Part shown: piece by piece, positions 54,641 to 64,000 of the stretch
How the letters are laid out: every line of letters begins with the position of its first letter
Numbering within the stretch: position 1 is the first letter of the stretch
NCBI GenBank assembly: GCA_003508835.1
Contig: PUFA01000066.1
Span: forward strand, 744,001 to 808,000
From: Eonycteris spelaea
Lineage: Eukaryota > Chordata > Mammalia > Chiroptera > Pteropodidae
Length of the DNA: 64,000 nucleotides
Direction of reading: 5' to 3'
Program-made: the position numbers and the translations under genes
The notes under the pieces: generated by a model
What the model saw: the letters and a program-made list of their open reading frames with translations, nothing else
Databases searched by the model: none
Told to the model about the DNA's origin: nothing

Positions 54641-54734
54641 TTAAAGGCTGTACATTTTCAATAGGTTAAAATTAGGTATATACCACATTTGAATGTACGG
54701 TGTTTCTTTTTATTAGGTTTTAAATTAAAATACA

Positions 54735-54872
54735 TGACATCTTGATGTGAGCTAATAAGACCTATGTCAGACTTCTATCCTACAGAGCTAAACAATAACA
54801 AATTTGTGTTGTTTTAAGCCACTAAACTTGTGTCATTTGTTACTGTAGCAACAGGACACTAATACAGAAACC
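54735..54872 (+). mobile_element. MaLR-type LTR 3' end
   Basis: 'aataacaaatttgtgttgtt', 'ttaagccactaaacttgtgt' and 'agcaacaggacactaataca' are the typical 3' end of MLT-type LTRs. Confidence 0.75.
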
Positions 54873-54879
54873 CAAGGAC

Positions 54880-55020
54880 TGGTACCATTGGTTGCCTCTG
54901 GGAAAGGGGAATCATTTGTTGAGAGACAGGAGTGGGAAGGCATAGAGTGAAAAGAGTATACTGTTTAAATTCTGAACCATGTGAATGAATTATTTTATGG
55001 TAAATGTTTTGAAAGTTCGG
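54880..55020 (+). mobile_element. LINE-like 3' UTR remnant
   Basis: 'ggttgcctctgggaaagggg' and 'aaattctgaaccatgtgaat' resemble an old LINE 3' end. Confidence 0.5.
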
Positions 55021-55220
55021 GAATTCCCTTTAAGTCTTCCCTGAAGCCAATCTAGAAGCCATCACTCCACTCTAATCCCCTGGCGACATCAGATAATTTT
55101 GCCTTCACAGCACAAATCTTTTTTGTCCAGCTAATTCAGTTTGACTTTCCTTCCAGAACATCTTTCTCAGGACTCCCTGTCCACGTGGTTTAGAGAGGTC
55201 TGAGGCCAGGTGCCGGGAGG

Positions 55221-55651
55221 GGGTGAGCATGTGACCCTGGCTCAGCCAATCAGCACTCTTCAACCAGTCAGCCATCGGGATTGGGTCAAGAGTAGACACC
55301 TGACGTAAGCCTAGCCAATGGAAATATCTTCTCTCCCTGTACACAGCGAATGTTGGAGGGACCAGCGTGTGAACCAAGAGAAAAAAGATATCCAAAACGA
55401 AAGATTCAGATTCACACTCAGGAGTGTTGCTCTAAACTATCAGCAATGGGGGATGTTGAACTAGCGGGAGACAAACCTGGGAGCTGCTGGGTCCGTCTTT
55501 GCCACCAGCTTGGGGAAAGCCTACCTGAGAATGAACTCAAGACAGAGGAAATCAGAGCCAAGAGATGCAAAGAGACTTCTGTCGCAGTGATGACGAGACA
55601 CCTGGATCCAGTTGTGCCTGAAGCCACATGTCGTTCTATAGGCCAATAGTA
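55221..55651 (+). mobile_element. LTR-like family X, copy with internal differences
   Basis: 'gggtgagcatgtgaccctgg', 'tcagccaatcagcactc', 'cctgggagctgctgggtccg', 'agacagaggaaatcagagcc' and 'cacctggatccagttgtgcc' match the copy at 52145. The middle part differs. Confidence 0.72.
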
Positions 55652-56009
55652 CCCCAGGCTGGACTGGCTACATAATTGCAGGGTCCACTGCAAAAATGAT
55701 TGTTTAAAAATGATTAAGGATTTCACGGTGACAACAGGGCATTAACCCACGTGCAGGACCGTTCTAAGCACAGGCCCTGTCTGACTGGGCATGTCGCACC
55801 TGTGAATGAGCCTGGCCCCAGCCCTTAACCGGGACTGGGACCAGCCTCCCCTAACACCACAGGCCACCCATGCTTGGAAGAGCACCACCCTGGAGACAGG
55901 AGAGGAGGGCCAGGGGCGGGGGTGGGGATGGGTGGTGGGGGGGAGTGGTAGGAGTGTCACTTCACTCCAGGCTGGGGGATCTGAGAGGAGATGTTGGCAT
56001 GACAATAAG
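55652..56009. other. Unassigned, G-rich right part
   Basis: 55905-55950 is G-rich on the plus strand. No feature recognised. Confidence 0.5.
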
Positions 56010-56395
56010 GTCTAAACCAGTGCTACACCATTTTTCATTATCGCCTCCCTAAGGAGCCTTTTTAGACATTTTCCTAATTTACCTCCTTTCCGTGAAATTT
56101 TAATACTGCAGATGTGCTGTATATCTGTGTTTCATACATAAAAGAGTAAGATTTATTCACCCCCCCCCATGAATAAATTTTCAATCTCTTGGGAATAAAA
56201 TCCACCTCCCCCCCCCCACTCCCTGTTGAGTATTATGGTCAGGATTTAAAAAAAAAAATCATACTCTTTATATCCGAAGCATGGATATACATACAATATG
56301 TAAACGAAATACAGAATACCTGTGGATTAAAATTTCATGGCAGGGGATGAGTAAGAAAAAAGAATGTCTAAAAAGCTTCCTAGGGTATAATGTAA
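56010..56395. mobile_element. Palindromic (fold-back) MITE
   Basis: The left arm ('ctaaggagcctttttagaca', 'tgaaattttaatactgca', 'ttcatacataaaagagtaag') and the right arm ('aatcatactctttatatccg', 'ggattaaaatttcatgg', 'aatgtctaaaaagcttccta') are reverse complements. C- and A-rich runs sit at the centre. A single arm occurs at 23071. Confidence 0.8.
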
Positions 56396-57024
56396 AAGCT
56401 CCTTAGCAATAATTTTTAGAAGGTTCAGAAATAGGTCTACGCGGTCGGTTTGGAATCGCCCAGTAAGGCCTGCGTAAGATCAGAAGTGTTGCAAGTGTCG
56501 TGCCAGAGCTGAGCCTTGTCTCAGAGGGGAAAGAGGTGGCTGCTCTCCCCTGGCCTCCAGCATCCACAGCAGCCCATAACCACTCCAGTCACTAACGCTA
56601 GGGTCTCAAAGTGGCCCGTTTGCATGCCTATGTGGCCCACCAGACAGTTGTTTAAGAATTTAAACTCATTGCTAATATTTAAAACTCGGGAGAATTTACA
56701 TACGATATGGATTTCTGGCTCTTTGTGAAAAACCAGAAGATCTGACAACGCTGGGACTACGTTTCTGCAGATCAGCGATGGGCTGGAGTTGATTAGGGAC
56801 TGCGCTGTTCCGAAATGCTTCACCTCTGTAGTTTGCCACAGTCCACACTCTCCCTTAGTGTTCCCCAATACTGAACTCAAGGGTCTGCTCCATTTGTCAA
56901 TTTGAAAATTTCACCTTTTTTTTTTTTTTATATGACTGGCGTATTTCACTTACATTCCCCATCTGGCCCCTGTGGGAGGGAAGACCATTTCTTTCCCACC
57001 TTCTTTCTATTTATTAAAGAGCCC
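56396..57024. other. Unassigned stretch
   Basis: No repeat recognised; a T14 run lies near 56917-56930. Confidence 0.5.
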
Positions 57025-57203
57025 TTCAGCAATTAATAATAACTTATATCAAACACTTACCATGAGCTTCACTGTCTAATTCTCCCCAGATCTCTATGAA
57101 GGATAGATAATAAAATTATATCCATATTCCTGCTTTGAAAACATGGTCTCAGACATGTAAAGTAACTTACCCATGGTCACGGAGCAAGTTAATGACACAT
57201 TCT
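57025..57203 (-). mobile_element. MIR SINE, antisense
   Basis: 'tatcaaacacttaccatgag', 'tgtaaagtaacttacccatg' and 'gtcacggagcaagttaatga' follow MIR in reverse. Confidence 0.78.
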
Positions 57204-57204
57204 G

Positions 57205-57828
57205 GTTGCTGTTCCTGTATACCAAACTAACCCAAACTTAGTGATATAAAAAAGAACCACCATTCTGTTGTCCTCAAGTATACTGTGGGGTGGGACTTCA
57301 GAAAGGCCCAGCAGGATGGTTATCTGTGCTCCACAAAGTCAGGGGCCTCATGTGGAAAGACTTGAAGCCTGGGGATGGTATGGTGGCTAGCACCAAAATC
57401 ACTCACGTGCATGCCTGGCACCTGGGCAAGAATGACTAAATCAAATGCTCCACTCAGCTGGGACTGCCAACCGACTGCAGCCCCTACATATGGCCTCGCC
57501 TTCTGGCCATGGCCTCCTCAGGTGGCTTGGGCTTCCTCACAGCATGGCAGCCTCAGAGGAAGTAGAACTTCTTACACGATGGCTCAGAACTCCAGCAGGA
57601 ATGTTCCAGGAAAGTGGAACAGCATGGCCTTTTCTGACTTGGCCTCGGAAGTCCCTCGTTCACTTCTGGCATGTTCTATTAGTTACAAGTAAGTCACAAG
57701 TCTGCCCAGATTCAAAAGAAGGGGCATAGACTCCAACTGTGGCTGGGAGGGGGGTCAAGCATATATTGTAGAAGAACATGTGGGATGGAAGATATTGTTG
57801 CAGCCATCCTGGAAAAATACAATCTGCT
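57205..57828 (-). mobile_element. MLT1-type MaLR LTR, antisense (MLT1C/D-like)
   Basis: 'aacccaaacttagtgatata', 'cacgtgcatgcctggcacct', 'cttacacgatggctcagaac', 'gacttggcctcggaagtccc', 'agtcacaagtctgcccagat' and 'actccaactgtggctgggag' follow the reverse of this LTR group. It is a solo LTR. Confidence 0.82.
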
Positions 57829-57894
57829 ATAGGGCAGAACTAGGACACAGACTAAGGCAGGTGGCCCTGGAGACATTATCTTTAACCATTACAT

Positions 57895-57998
57895 TGTGCC
57901 CTACTACGTGGCTGTGAGAATTAAATGAGAGAAACCATTCGAGGTGCTCAGGACAGGGCAAGGCACAGTAAATGCCACACTCAGTAAATGTTGCTCCT
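57895..57998 (+). mobile_element. MIR 3' part
   Basis: 'gagaattaaatgagagaaac', 'cagggcaaggcacagtaaat' and 'gccacactcagtaaatgttg' follow MIR. Confidence 0.75.
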
Positions 57999-58674
57999 GA
58001 TTTCATGCACTCTCTTCGTCTTTCTCTACATCTGTGCATCACTTTTCCTATGAGACACCTGGCTACATGCTTCTGGAAACCTGGCATCCGTTGGTCTAAC
58101 TCAGGAGAAAGACTGAAGTCAGCCCATTCCACACAATAGCCATGAATGAGAATTTCTCTGAGGCCTCACCACAGAGGTGCAGAGCCACGTCTCTGAACAC
58201 CCAGGCAGGGCCAGAGAGCAGTGCCCCAGCCCCAGGCAGATGACCCAGGGAACTGAAGTTCAAAGTTGAAGAGTTCAAGCCCAGTACGGTTCATGAATGT
58301 TCCTGGGCCCCAAATAGTAACCTGAGAAATTGTTTGTATCAGTGAGGAATGACTTAAGTCTTGGCAAATCCTAGAAAACAGCCTCTCTTCCTGTTTCTAG
58401 AGGCCTTCCAAAGAAAAGAAACAGTTTAGATTTTACTCAGCTCTGTGGTGGACTGTAGGCTCCCACCCCATGCGGCATGGGGAACCCGTGGATGAGGTCT
58501 CTGGTCCCAGGAGCAGCGGGAGGGAACATTTGAGGAGTGTAAACCAGGCTGTTTGGTTTTCTCTGGCCAATGGGGCCTCTGAGTCAGCTCCAGAGACCAT
58601 TGAGAGGTGAAGGGTCTTCAACACTGATCCAAGAATGTCTACCTTAACCACACCTTCTAACCAGGCAAGGCTGG
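57999..58674. other. Unassigned stretch
   Basis: No feature recognised. Confidence 0.5.
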
Positions 58675-58840
58675 TCTCTCACCACTCCTGACTCACCTCA
58701 CCCCATTCCCTCTCCCATCACCTGGCCTTTGCACATGCTGAGCCATCTTCCTGGAATGCCCTCCCTCCCATGATGAAACAAACCCATCTGAATTCGGTAC
58801 CCATCTGAATTTCCATCCATCCTGTGAAAGCTTCCCTGAG
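58675..58840 (+). mobile_element. L2 LINE 3' region
   Basis: 'acctggcctttgcacatgct', 'atcttcctggaatgccctcc' and 'gaaagcttccctgagaacca' follow L2. A 17-base local duplication ('cccatctgaatt' twice) lies at 58784-58810. Confidence 0.82.
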
Positions 58841-58934
58841 AACCACAGTGCAATAAAAGCTTTCTTTCTTTCCCTCAACTTGCTGTACAAGTTAATTCTT
58901 CATTCATTCATCCAACAAATAATTTTTAAGAAAA

Positions 58935-59307
58935 TAATTCTCAAGGCTTCTTGTCCTCATGACCCCTTTATGCTCCTAATAATGATAGAGGACCCCAAAG
59001 AATTTTTGTTTACATGAGTTACTGCTATTGATTTTTTCCATATTAGAATTAAAATTGAGAAATGTTTTAAATATTTATTAATTTATGTGAAAAGAATAAC
59101 AAACCCATTACATGTTCATATCAGGGGGATGACATCATCACATGTCATGTAACCTCTGGAAAACTCCTCTGCACATTTGTGAGAGAATGAGATTGGAAAA
59201 GGCAAAAACATCTTAGTATTGTTATAGCAAAACAAAAATAGTTTTGATCTCATGGACTCCCTGGAGGATCTGGGGGAGCCCAGGGTCACTAAAGCACACT
59301 TCAAGCA
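58935..59307 (+). mobile_element. hAT-Charlie element, internally deleted
   Basis: 'ctcatgacccctttatgctc', 'gaggaccccaaagaattttt', 'cccattacatgttcatatca', 'atagttttgatctcatggac' and 'ctccctggaggatctggggg' are the ends and flanking parts of a longer Charlie-type transposon whose middle is missing. No transposase remains. Confidence 0.78.
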
Positions 59308-60204
59308 TCATTAATATATTTAGAGGTACCAAGTATTTATTGCACTTGTCCTGGTTAACCTTTTTAAACTTAAATAGAAAAGAATAGGAAAGGAAAAGAA
59401 AGGGAAGGGAACAGAAGGAAATACCTACATGCGAAGCACAGATTCTTAGTAAGGCTGTGCATATTATCATCAATACTTTTGTTATTCATGGTTCCAGACA
59501 AAGACAAGGATACAGATATTGGTATGGATGTGGATATTAGTTTTAGTTTATACTTGTCGCCATAGGTTGTGATCATACAATTTTGAAAAATAGCCTATTT
59601 CAAGACTTTCTATAGAGATTCCTCAGTGTAAGGCAGCATTTGGCAAAGTGTGGGGCATTTTCCCCTAGTGTATAGGAAATGATGTGTGGTTGCATACTGT
59701 ATATGGATATGATATTAAATAACACTTTATCGCATAGTGATAATATTAATCATTCCTGTTCAATTATCTTTCAATCATTCTGATTACATCCAGGAGAAAG
59801 TCTCATCTGGGGACTAGGATGTCTTTAACCCTCTCTTACATTGGCTAATTTCCCTTTGTAACCAAAACGAAGATAGCTTCAGGCTCAGAGCTCTCAGCAG
59901 GCCATAGCGTCTGGATGGGATTGAACAACATTGTTTGGTTTCATTTGAAAAAATATATATATGTATAATATGTATATATGTATCTAAAATATTACTGTTA
60001 CTGTCTGTGTTACAGTGATGCTTGTTTTTCATTTTGAGTACAGATGTAATGTTTCTTATTTAAGTAAATTTATTGCAGTAATAAAATCAGTTGATTTAAA
60101 GAAATACTTTAAGAAAATAACATTGTAGGTGGTGTGCATATCTGGCAAAAAGTATGAGATGAAAGCGGGCACTGAGTGATGGAAGTTCTGGAAATACTGA
60201 TATA
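59308..60204. other. Unassigned AT-rich stretch with TA repeat
   Basis: A purine-rich piece lies at 59377-59420 and an impure (TA)n at 59950-59983. No gene or known repeat is seen. Confidence 0.5.
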
Positions 60205-60320
60205 CTGGAAAGAACACTAGATGGAGTCAGACATATGTGAGTTCAAATCCCAGCTCTGCCATTCACTGGCTTTGTGACCTTGGACGAGTGATCCAGCCAG
60301 TCTGGAACCCATTGCTCCTT
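60205..60320 (+). mobile_element. MIR SINE 5' part
   Basis: 'ctagatggagtcagacatat', 'gagttcaaatcccagctctg' and 'ggctttgtgaccttggacga' follow MIR closely. Confidence 0.92.
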
Positions 60321-60404
60321 TGGGCTCTGAATGTTTTCAAGGATAAAGACATCAGATGACCTCAAGTGAAAGAAAGAACCCAACAACTATGTCCCATACT
60401 TGGT

Positions 60405-60598
60405 GTTAAATAAACATTTTTATAGCCATTATCTCATTTTGGGCTCACAACCATCTTAAAATAAGGACATTATTTCTACAGTTGAGGAAAGGAAGGCTGA
60501 TAGGAAGTGCAATGACCTGCCCAAGGTCACACAAATGGAAAGTGCAGACGCAGGGATTTGAACCCAAGTCCATCTGGGTGCAAAATTTATATTGTTCC
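60405..60598 (-). mobile_element. MIR SINE, antisense
   Basis: 'ccattatctcattttgggct', 'gacctgcccaaggtcacaca' and 'gcagggatttgaacccaagt' follow MIR in reverse. Confidence 0.92.
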
Positions 60599-61469
60599 CA
60601 CTTCATTGCCCATCTTCATGGGGACAGTTACAGAAGCAGGAATGGCCACCTGTCCGAGACTCCCTCCATCATCCACCTCTTCTGCCTCTTCCTTTACTGA
60701 GGCTAATGAACATGGTCGAAAAAGTTGAGATCAGTTTTGTTACTTCTGCTATAACCATAACTTATTGCTACTTGCTTTAATTGATTAATTATAACTTATT
60801 TACATGGAAAAAAAAAAGAGGGTTTTCCCCCTTAAGTCCAAGAGACTAGGAAGATCAGTGAAGTCACTGTCACTAAGTTAAATATTAATAGGCTGGTTTG
60901 TAAATTCAAACTGAAGGTTACATTTAAAAAGATATAGTTGAATTGAATTTAATGAGGGCAAGTTGTAGGATATACATAAATCTGATAGGAAAAAAACTTC
61001 CCATCCACCTTGATTATATTTATGCTTACGAAGTCTTCAAGGTCTGATTTATAAACACCCAACGGTTTCCACCCTTACTTAAGATAACCAAATGTAATGG
61101 CTGGCTCAATGTTTTATATTTTGAAGTACTTGCATCAACATTTCAAAATTTCTCTTTCTATTAAAAAATGTGTGGCTTCTGATTATTCATTTAATTTTAT
61201 TCAAGACTAAATAAAAGAATTTTGGAGTCATCATTTTAATTGTTCCCAACCAACTAGCGATCTAAGTTTCAAATTCAAATTCCCCCAAGAGAGCATCATC
61301 AGAGGGCATAGCTTTTCCATCTGGCTGTCTCTTATGGGGAGGAGCATTCAGGCAGAGGGACAAGCAAAGACTAAGGTCCTGAGATGACAGTGACCCTACA
61401 GTATCTAAGGAGCAGCCAGGAGGCCGGGGTGTCCAGAGCTGAGAAATTACGATCACATGGTGTCAGAAA
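60599..61469. other. Unassigned AT-rich stretch
   Basis: No feature recognised; an A11 run lies at about 60808-60818. Confidence 0.5.
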
Positions 61470-61820
61470 ACTGATGGGAGTTGAGAAGGAAAGACCATCC
61501 AGAGCTTGTGCTCCATGATAAGGACTTTGGCTTTGACTCTGAATGAGATGGAAGCAGCTGGAGGATTCTGAGTGGAGGAACAGGATGTTCTGTCGTAGGT
61601 TTTAATGGGATCATTCATGAAGCTGGGCTGAAAATAGATCATGGTGGGGAACTAGTGAGGATTCTATACAGCGAGCCATGTGAGAGAGTGTGTTGGCTTG
61701 GGTCAGACCAGGAATTAGTTTGAGCCATGAGAAGTTTGAAATGTCCATTAGACATGCGATAGCAGATGCTGAGTGGACAGTAGGGGACCGAATCTGGAAT
61801 GCAGGGAAAAGTTTGGACTA
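61470..61820 (-). mobile_element. L2 LINE, antisense
   Basis: 'ccatgataaggactttggct', 'ttgactctgaatgagatgga' and 'gaaatgtccattagacatgc' are reverse L2 landmarks. Confidence 0.8.
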
Positions 61821-61949
61821 GAGGTAAACTCTGGAAGCTGTCACTGTAAAGAGTGTCTTCAAGGCCCCAAAGGTCTTTACTAAATGACTAAAGGTTGCAA
61901 AGGGAAGAAAACTTTTCATTGAAAAGACAGTTTGAACAGTAAAAAGTCC

Positions 61950-62251
61950 TGCTGTGGACTGAATGTTTGTGTCAACCAAAAATTTATATAATTAAATCCT
62001 AGAACCCAAGGTGGTGGTATTAGGACATGCCTTTGAGGGGTGCATTGGGATGAGTGCCTTTATAAAAGGGCCCCGAGAGCTCCCTCACCCCCTCTACCAT
62101 GTGATGTCACAGCAAAAGGCACCAGACGACATCTGCTGGCGCCATGACCCTGGACTTCCAGTCTCCAGAACTCTGAGAAATAAATTTCTGTTATTTATAA
62201 GCCACCCAGTCTCCGGTATTTTGTTATAGCAGCCCGAACAGACTAAGATAG
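61950..62251 (+). mobile_element. MaLR LTR (MST/MLT1 type)
   Basis: 'tgctgtggactgaatgtttg', 'aaggtggtggtattaggaca', 'gcctttataaaagggccccg', 'ctccagaactctgagaaata' and 'agcagcccgaacagactaag' give the full LTR order. Confidence 0.93.
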
Positions 62252-62514
62252 GCAGCCTCGCCAGAGCCAACCACGAGCCCTGGCTGCAAATTACACCAGA
62301 TGCCTCCTGGAATTGTAACTGAATCACAGGCCTCTGCCTCTTCTTTAAAGTATTCCCCGAGACTGCCTGCTTCTGGCTTGCCCATCCCTTTCTACCTCTT
62401 TCTTGCCGTGGACCTCGGTCAAAAGAGCTCGCTTCTTGTGGTTGCTTGTTTAATGTCCACACATCCTTCCTATCCAGCAGGCGTGCCCCTATGCAATGTG
62501 ACTGCTTCTTCTCC
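62252..62514. other. Unassigned stretch
   Basis: No feature recognised. Confidence 0.5.
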
Positions 62515-62865
62515 CATCCAGGGGTCTATTTCTCCACCCCTTTGAATCTGGGCTTGAACGTGTGACTTGATTTAGCCAATATAATGTGGTGGAAATGCCA
62601 CTCTGTGAGTTCCAGAGCTTGGGGCTTAAGATGCCTTGAAGCCTCTGCTGTCCCCTTCTGGAATCTTGAGACTATGATGTAGGCGGTTGGTGTCGCCTCC
62701 TGGGGGGATGAGATACTCTGTGGAGGAGAACTGAGGCTTCTTAGTCAACAGCCAGCCAGAAATGGGAGGGAGGCTATTTGAGCTTTTTCAGCCCCAACGA
62801 ACCTCCCAGCTTTAGGCAGCCACATGGGTGAACCCAGTAAATCAGCCAACCTGCAGGACCACGAA
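62515..62865 (+). mobile_element. MLT1-type MaLR LTR (MLT1C/D-like), sense
   Basis: 'gtgtgacttgatttagccaa', 'tgtggaggagaactgaggct' and 'cagccacatgggtgaaccca' follow this LTR group. The opposite-strand relative is at 57205. Confidence 0.75.
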
Positions 62866-63149
62866 AAAGAAGAAATGACTCTCGCTTTATGCCAGGAAGT
62901 TTGGGAGTGATTTGTAGATATCTGATATGCCCTCTTAGCCTCATTTTCCTCATCCATGAAAAGGAGAGATAGCAGTCCTCATCTAGTAGAGTTGTTTTGT
63001 ACATTTACCAATTTACTGGATATGAAAATGCTTGCAACCTGAAAAAAAAAAAACAAGTGTGTGCTTATTGTAAATAGACCTAAAGATGTTGATAAAATAA
63101 CATCCTTTGCCCCCTGGAGAGGTGCCCTGAAAGTATTTTGGCACGTGAG
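62866..63149. other. Unassigned stretch
   Basis: An A12 run lies near 63042-63053; otherwise nothing recognised. Confidence 0.5.
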
Positions 63150-63332
63150 ATAAGAATAACAGCACAAAGGAGTGTTTAAGCATGTGCCTGACACCACATG
63201 TATTCGCTCATTTAATGTTAATAATAAGCCAGTGTGTGAGGTTGGAATCATATTTTAGAGATAAGGAAACTGAGTTCTAGAGAGTTCAAGAACTTCCCAG
63301 TGTCACTGAGGTAACACATGATCTAACCCAGG
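63150..63332 (-). mobile_element. MIR SINE, antisense
   Basis: 'cacatgtattcgctcattta', 'agagataaggaaactgagtt' and 'tgatctaacccagg' follow MIR in reverse. Confidence 0.85.
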
Positions 63333-63620
63333 GGATTTGACGCTCACGCCCTTGAGATAAAGAGAGGTGACATCTCTAAGACAGACACACCAGAGAAACA
63401 TCCCATACTGAACATGAGCAGAAAAAGCTCTATCCTGTTTTGATGTGATGGGGTTTTCATTGGGCTGTTCTTTGGTGGTGGCTGGAGATGGGAATAGGGA
63501 AGTCAGTTGCCCCTGGAAGGCTGGCATTTTCAGATTTTTATTTATGTCTCTTCCTGCGGGCCACCATGTTTCTTATCCCCTATTCAGATGGGGATCTGAC
63601 TCTGTGCTACCTTGTTTCAG
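63333..63620. other. Unassigned stretch
   Basis: No repeat recognised. It leads into the candidate exon. Confidence 0.5.
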
Positions 63621-63712
63621 GAGAGTTTTATGGCAGGGCTTCCTATAATTTATTTCCAAAAGCCACAGAACACTGGGATTTTCCTGAACTGTAAAAAGAT
63701 TTCCCCAAACAG
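63621..63712 (+). other. Candidate internal exon (plus strand), 92 bases
   Basis: A pyrimidine-rich acceptor ('gtgctaccttgtttcag') ends at 63620 and a consensus donor ('aacag|gtaaga') starts at 63713. The first frame is open through the segment, but no protein family is recognised. A second possible acceptor ('cccctattcag') ends at 63587. It may be real, noncoding or chance. Confidence 0.3.
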
Positions 63713-64000
63713 GTAAGAGAAGAGACGGTTCTGTGGGTTCTGAAGCCCCAGGGCAGTCGGTCCCCTGAGGAGACCATAGAACTCAAAGGAGGCTGCCACC
63801 ACCCTCCAAGTGTGTCATTTCAGCTCCCTGTCTCAGTCAACATCCTGTGCCCCGGGAATGGGAGGGGACATCACAGACATCATATCTAAAGGGACCCTGT
63901 GGGTGGGGAAAATGGGCCACTCATGTGTAACCAGCATGTACCACTGGACTGGTACCGCCTAAAACTCCAGAACCCCAAATCTTCATACAACCCAGAAATA
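63713..64000. other. Unassigned stretch to window end
   Basis: No feature recognised. Confidence 0.5.

Noticed and set aside
52145..55651. Family X copies as the two LTRs of one intact provirus
   Set aside because: The sequence between them holds MIR and L2 pieces and no recognisable viral genes.
60205..60320. tRNA-like box B sequence ('gagttcaaatccc')
   Set aside because: It belongs to a MIR element, which derives from a tRNA; no cloverleaf is present.

Overview
The window looks like nuclear DNA of a placental mammal. It is packed with old mammalian interspersed repeats: MIR, L2, LINE-1 3' ends, MaLR/MLT1-type LTRs, and hAT and Tigger DNA-transposon remnants. Between them lie CA, GA, GATA, TTCC and GGAA microsatellites. 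I see no Alu, no rodent B1/B2 and no obvious young SINE of the dog, cattle, pig, horse or bat type. That argues against primate and rodent and suggests a slowly evolving, SINE-poor lineage; the species cannot be named from this evidence. Repeat names are by pattern memory against family consensuses, and edges are approximate (often plus or minus 10-30 bases).

No protein-coding gene is supported. Every long open frame I examined lies in a repeat, in low-complexity sequence, or in sequence with no recognisable domain. The window is best read as an intergenic or intronic block. Three segments do have the anatomy of exons: a possible 3'-terminal exon on the minus strand (30195-30361) and two possible internal exons on the plus strand (37543-37668 and 63621-63712).

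Layout. 1-6 kb: AT-leaning, with MIRs, a Tigger remnant and an LTR remnant. 6-13 kb: two strong CTCF-type motifs in the same orientation (6846 and 12479), a duplicated unidentified 140-base segment (4372 and 7626), and an unexplained CpG-retaining block (7.8-9.9 kb). 13-25 kb: several antisense L2 copies, hAT elements, a LINE-1 3' end, and a repeat-free candidate enhancer at about 20.6-21.0 kb. 26.3-26.8 kb: repeat-free, TAAT-rich candidate conserved element. 27-36 kb: MIR/L2, an MLT1 LTR split by a hAT element, and a TTCC tract. 37-45 kb: candidate exon, GGAA tract, TAAT-rich candidate element (39.55-40.3 kb), two MLT1 LTRs each with a microsatellite at the same internal position, and a CpG island with four E-boxes (43.74-44.2 kb). 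45-64 kb: lower CpG, mostly old LTRs, including four copies of one LTR-like unit (one lies outside this block, at 29.4 kb), with LINE-1, MIR and hAT remnants.

The likely functional content is regulatory: CTCF-type sites, a CpG island and three repeat-free homeodomain- or TCF-motif-rich segments. I found no convincing new biological system. The most checkable items are the candidate enhancers, the CpG island, the candidate exons, and the unidentified repeat pair and family.
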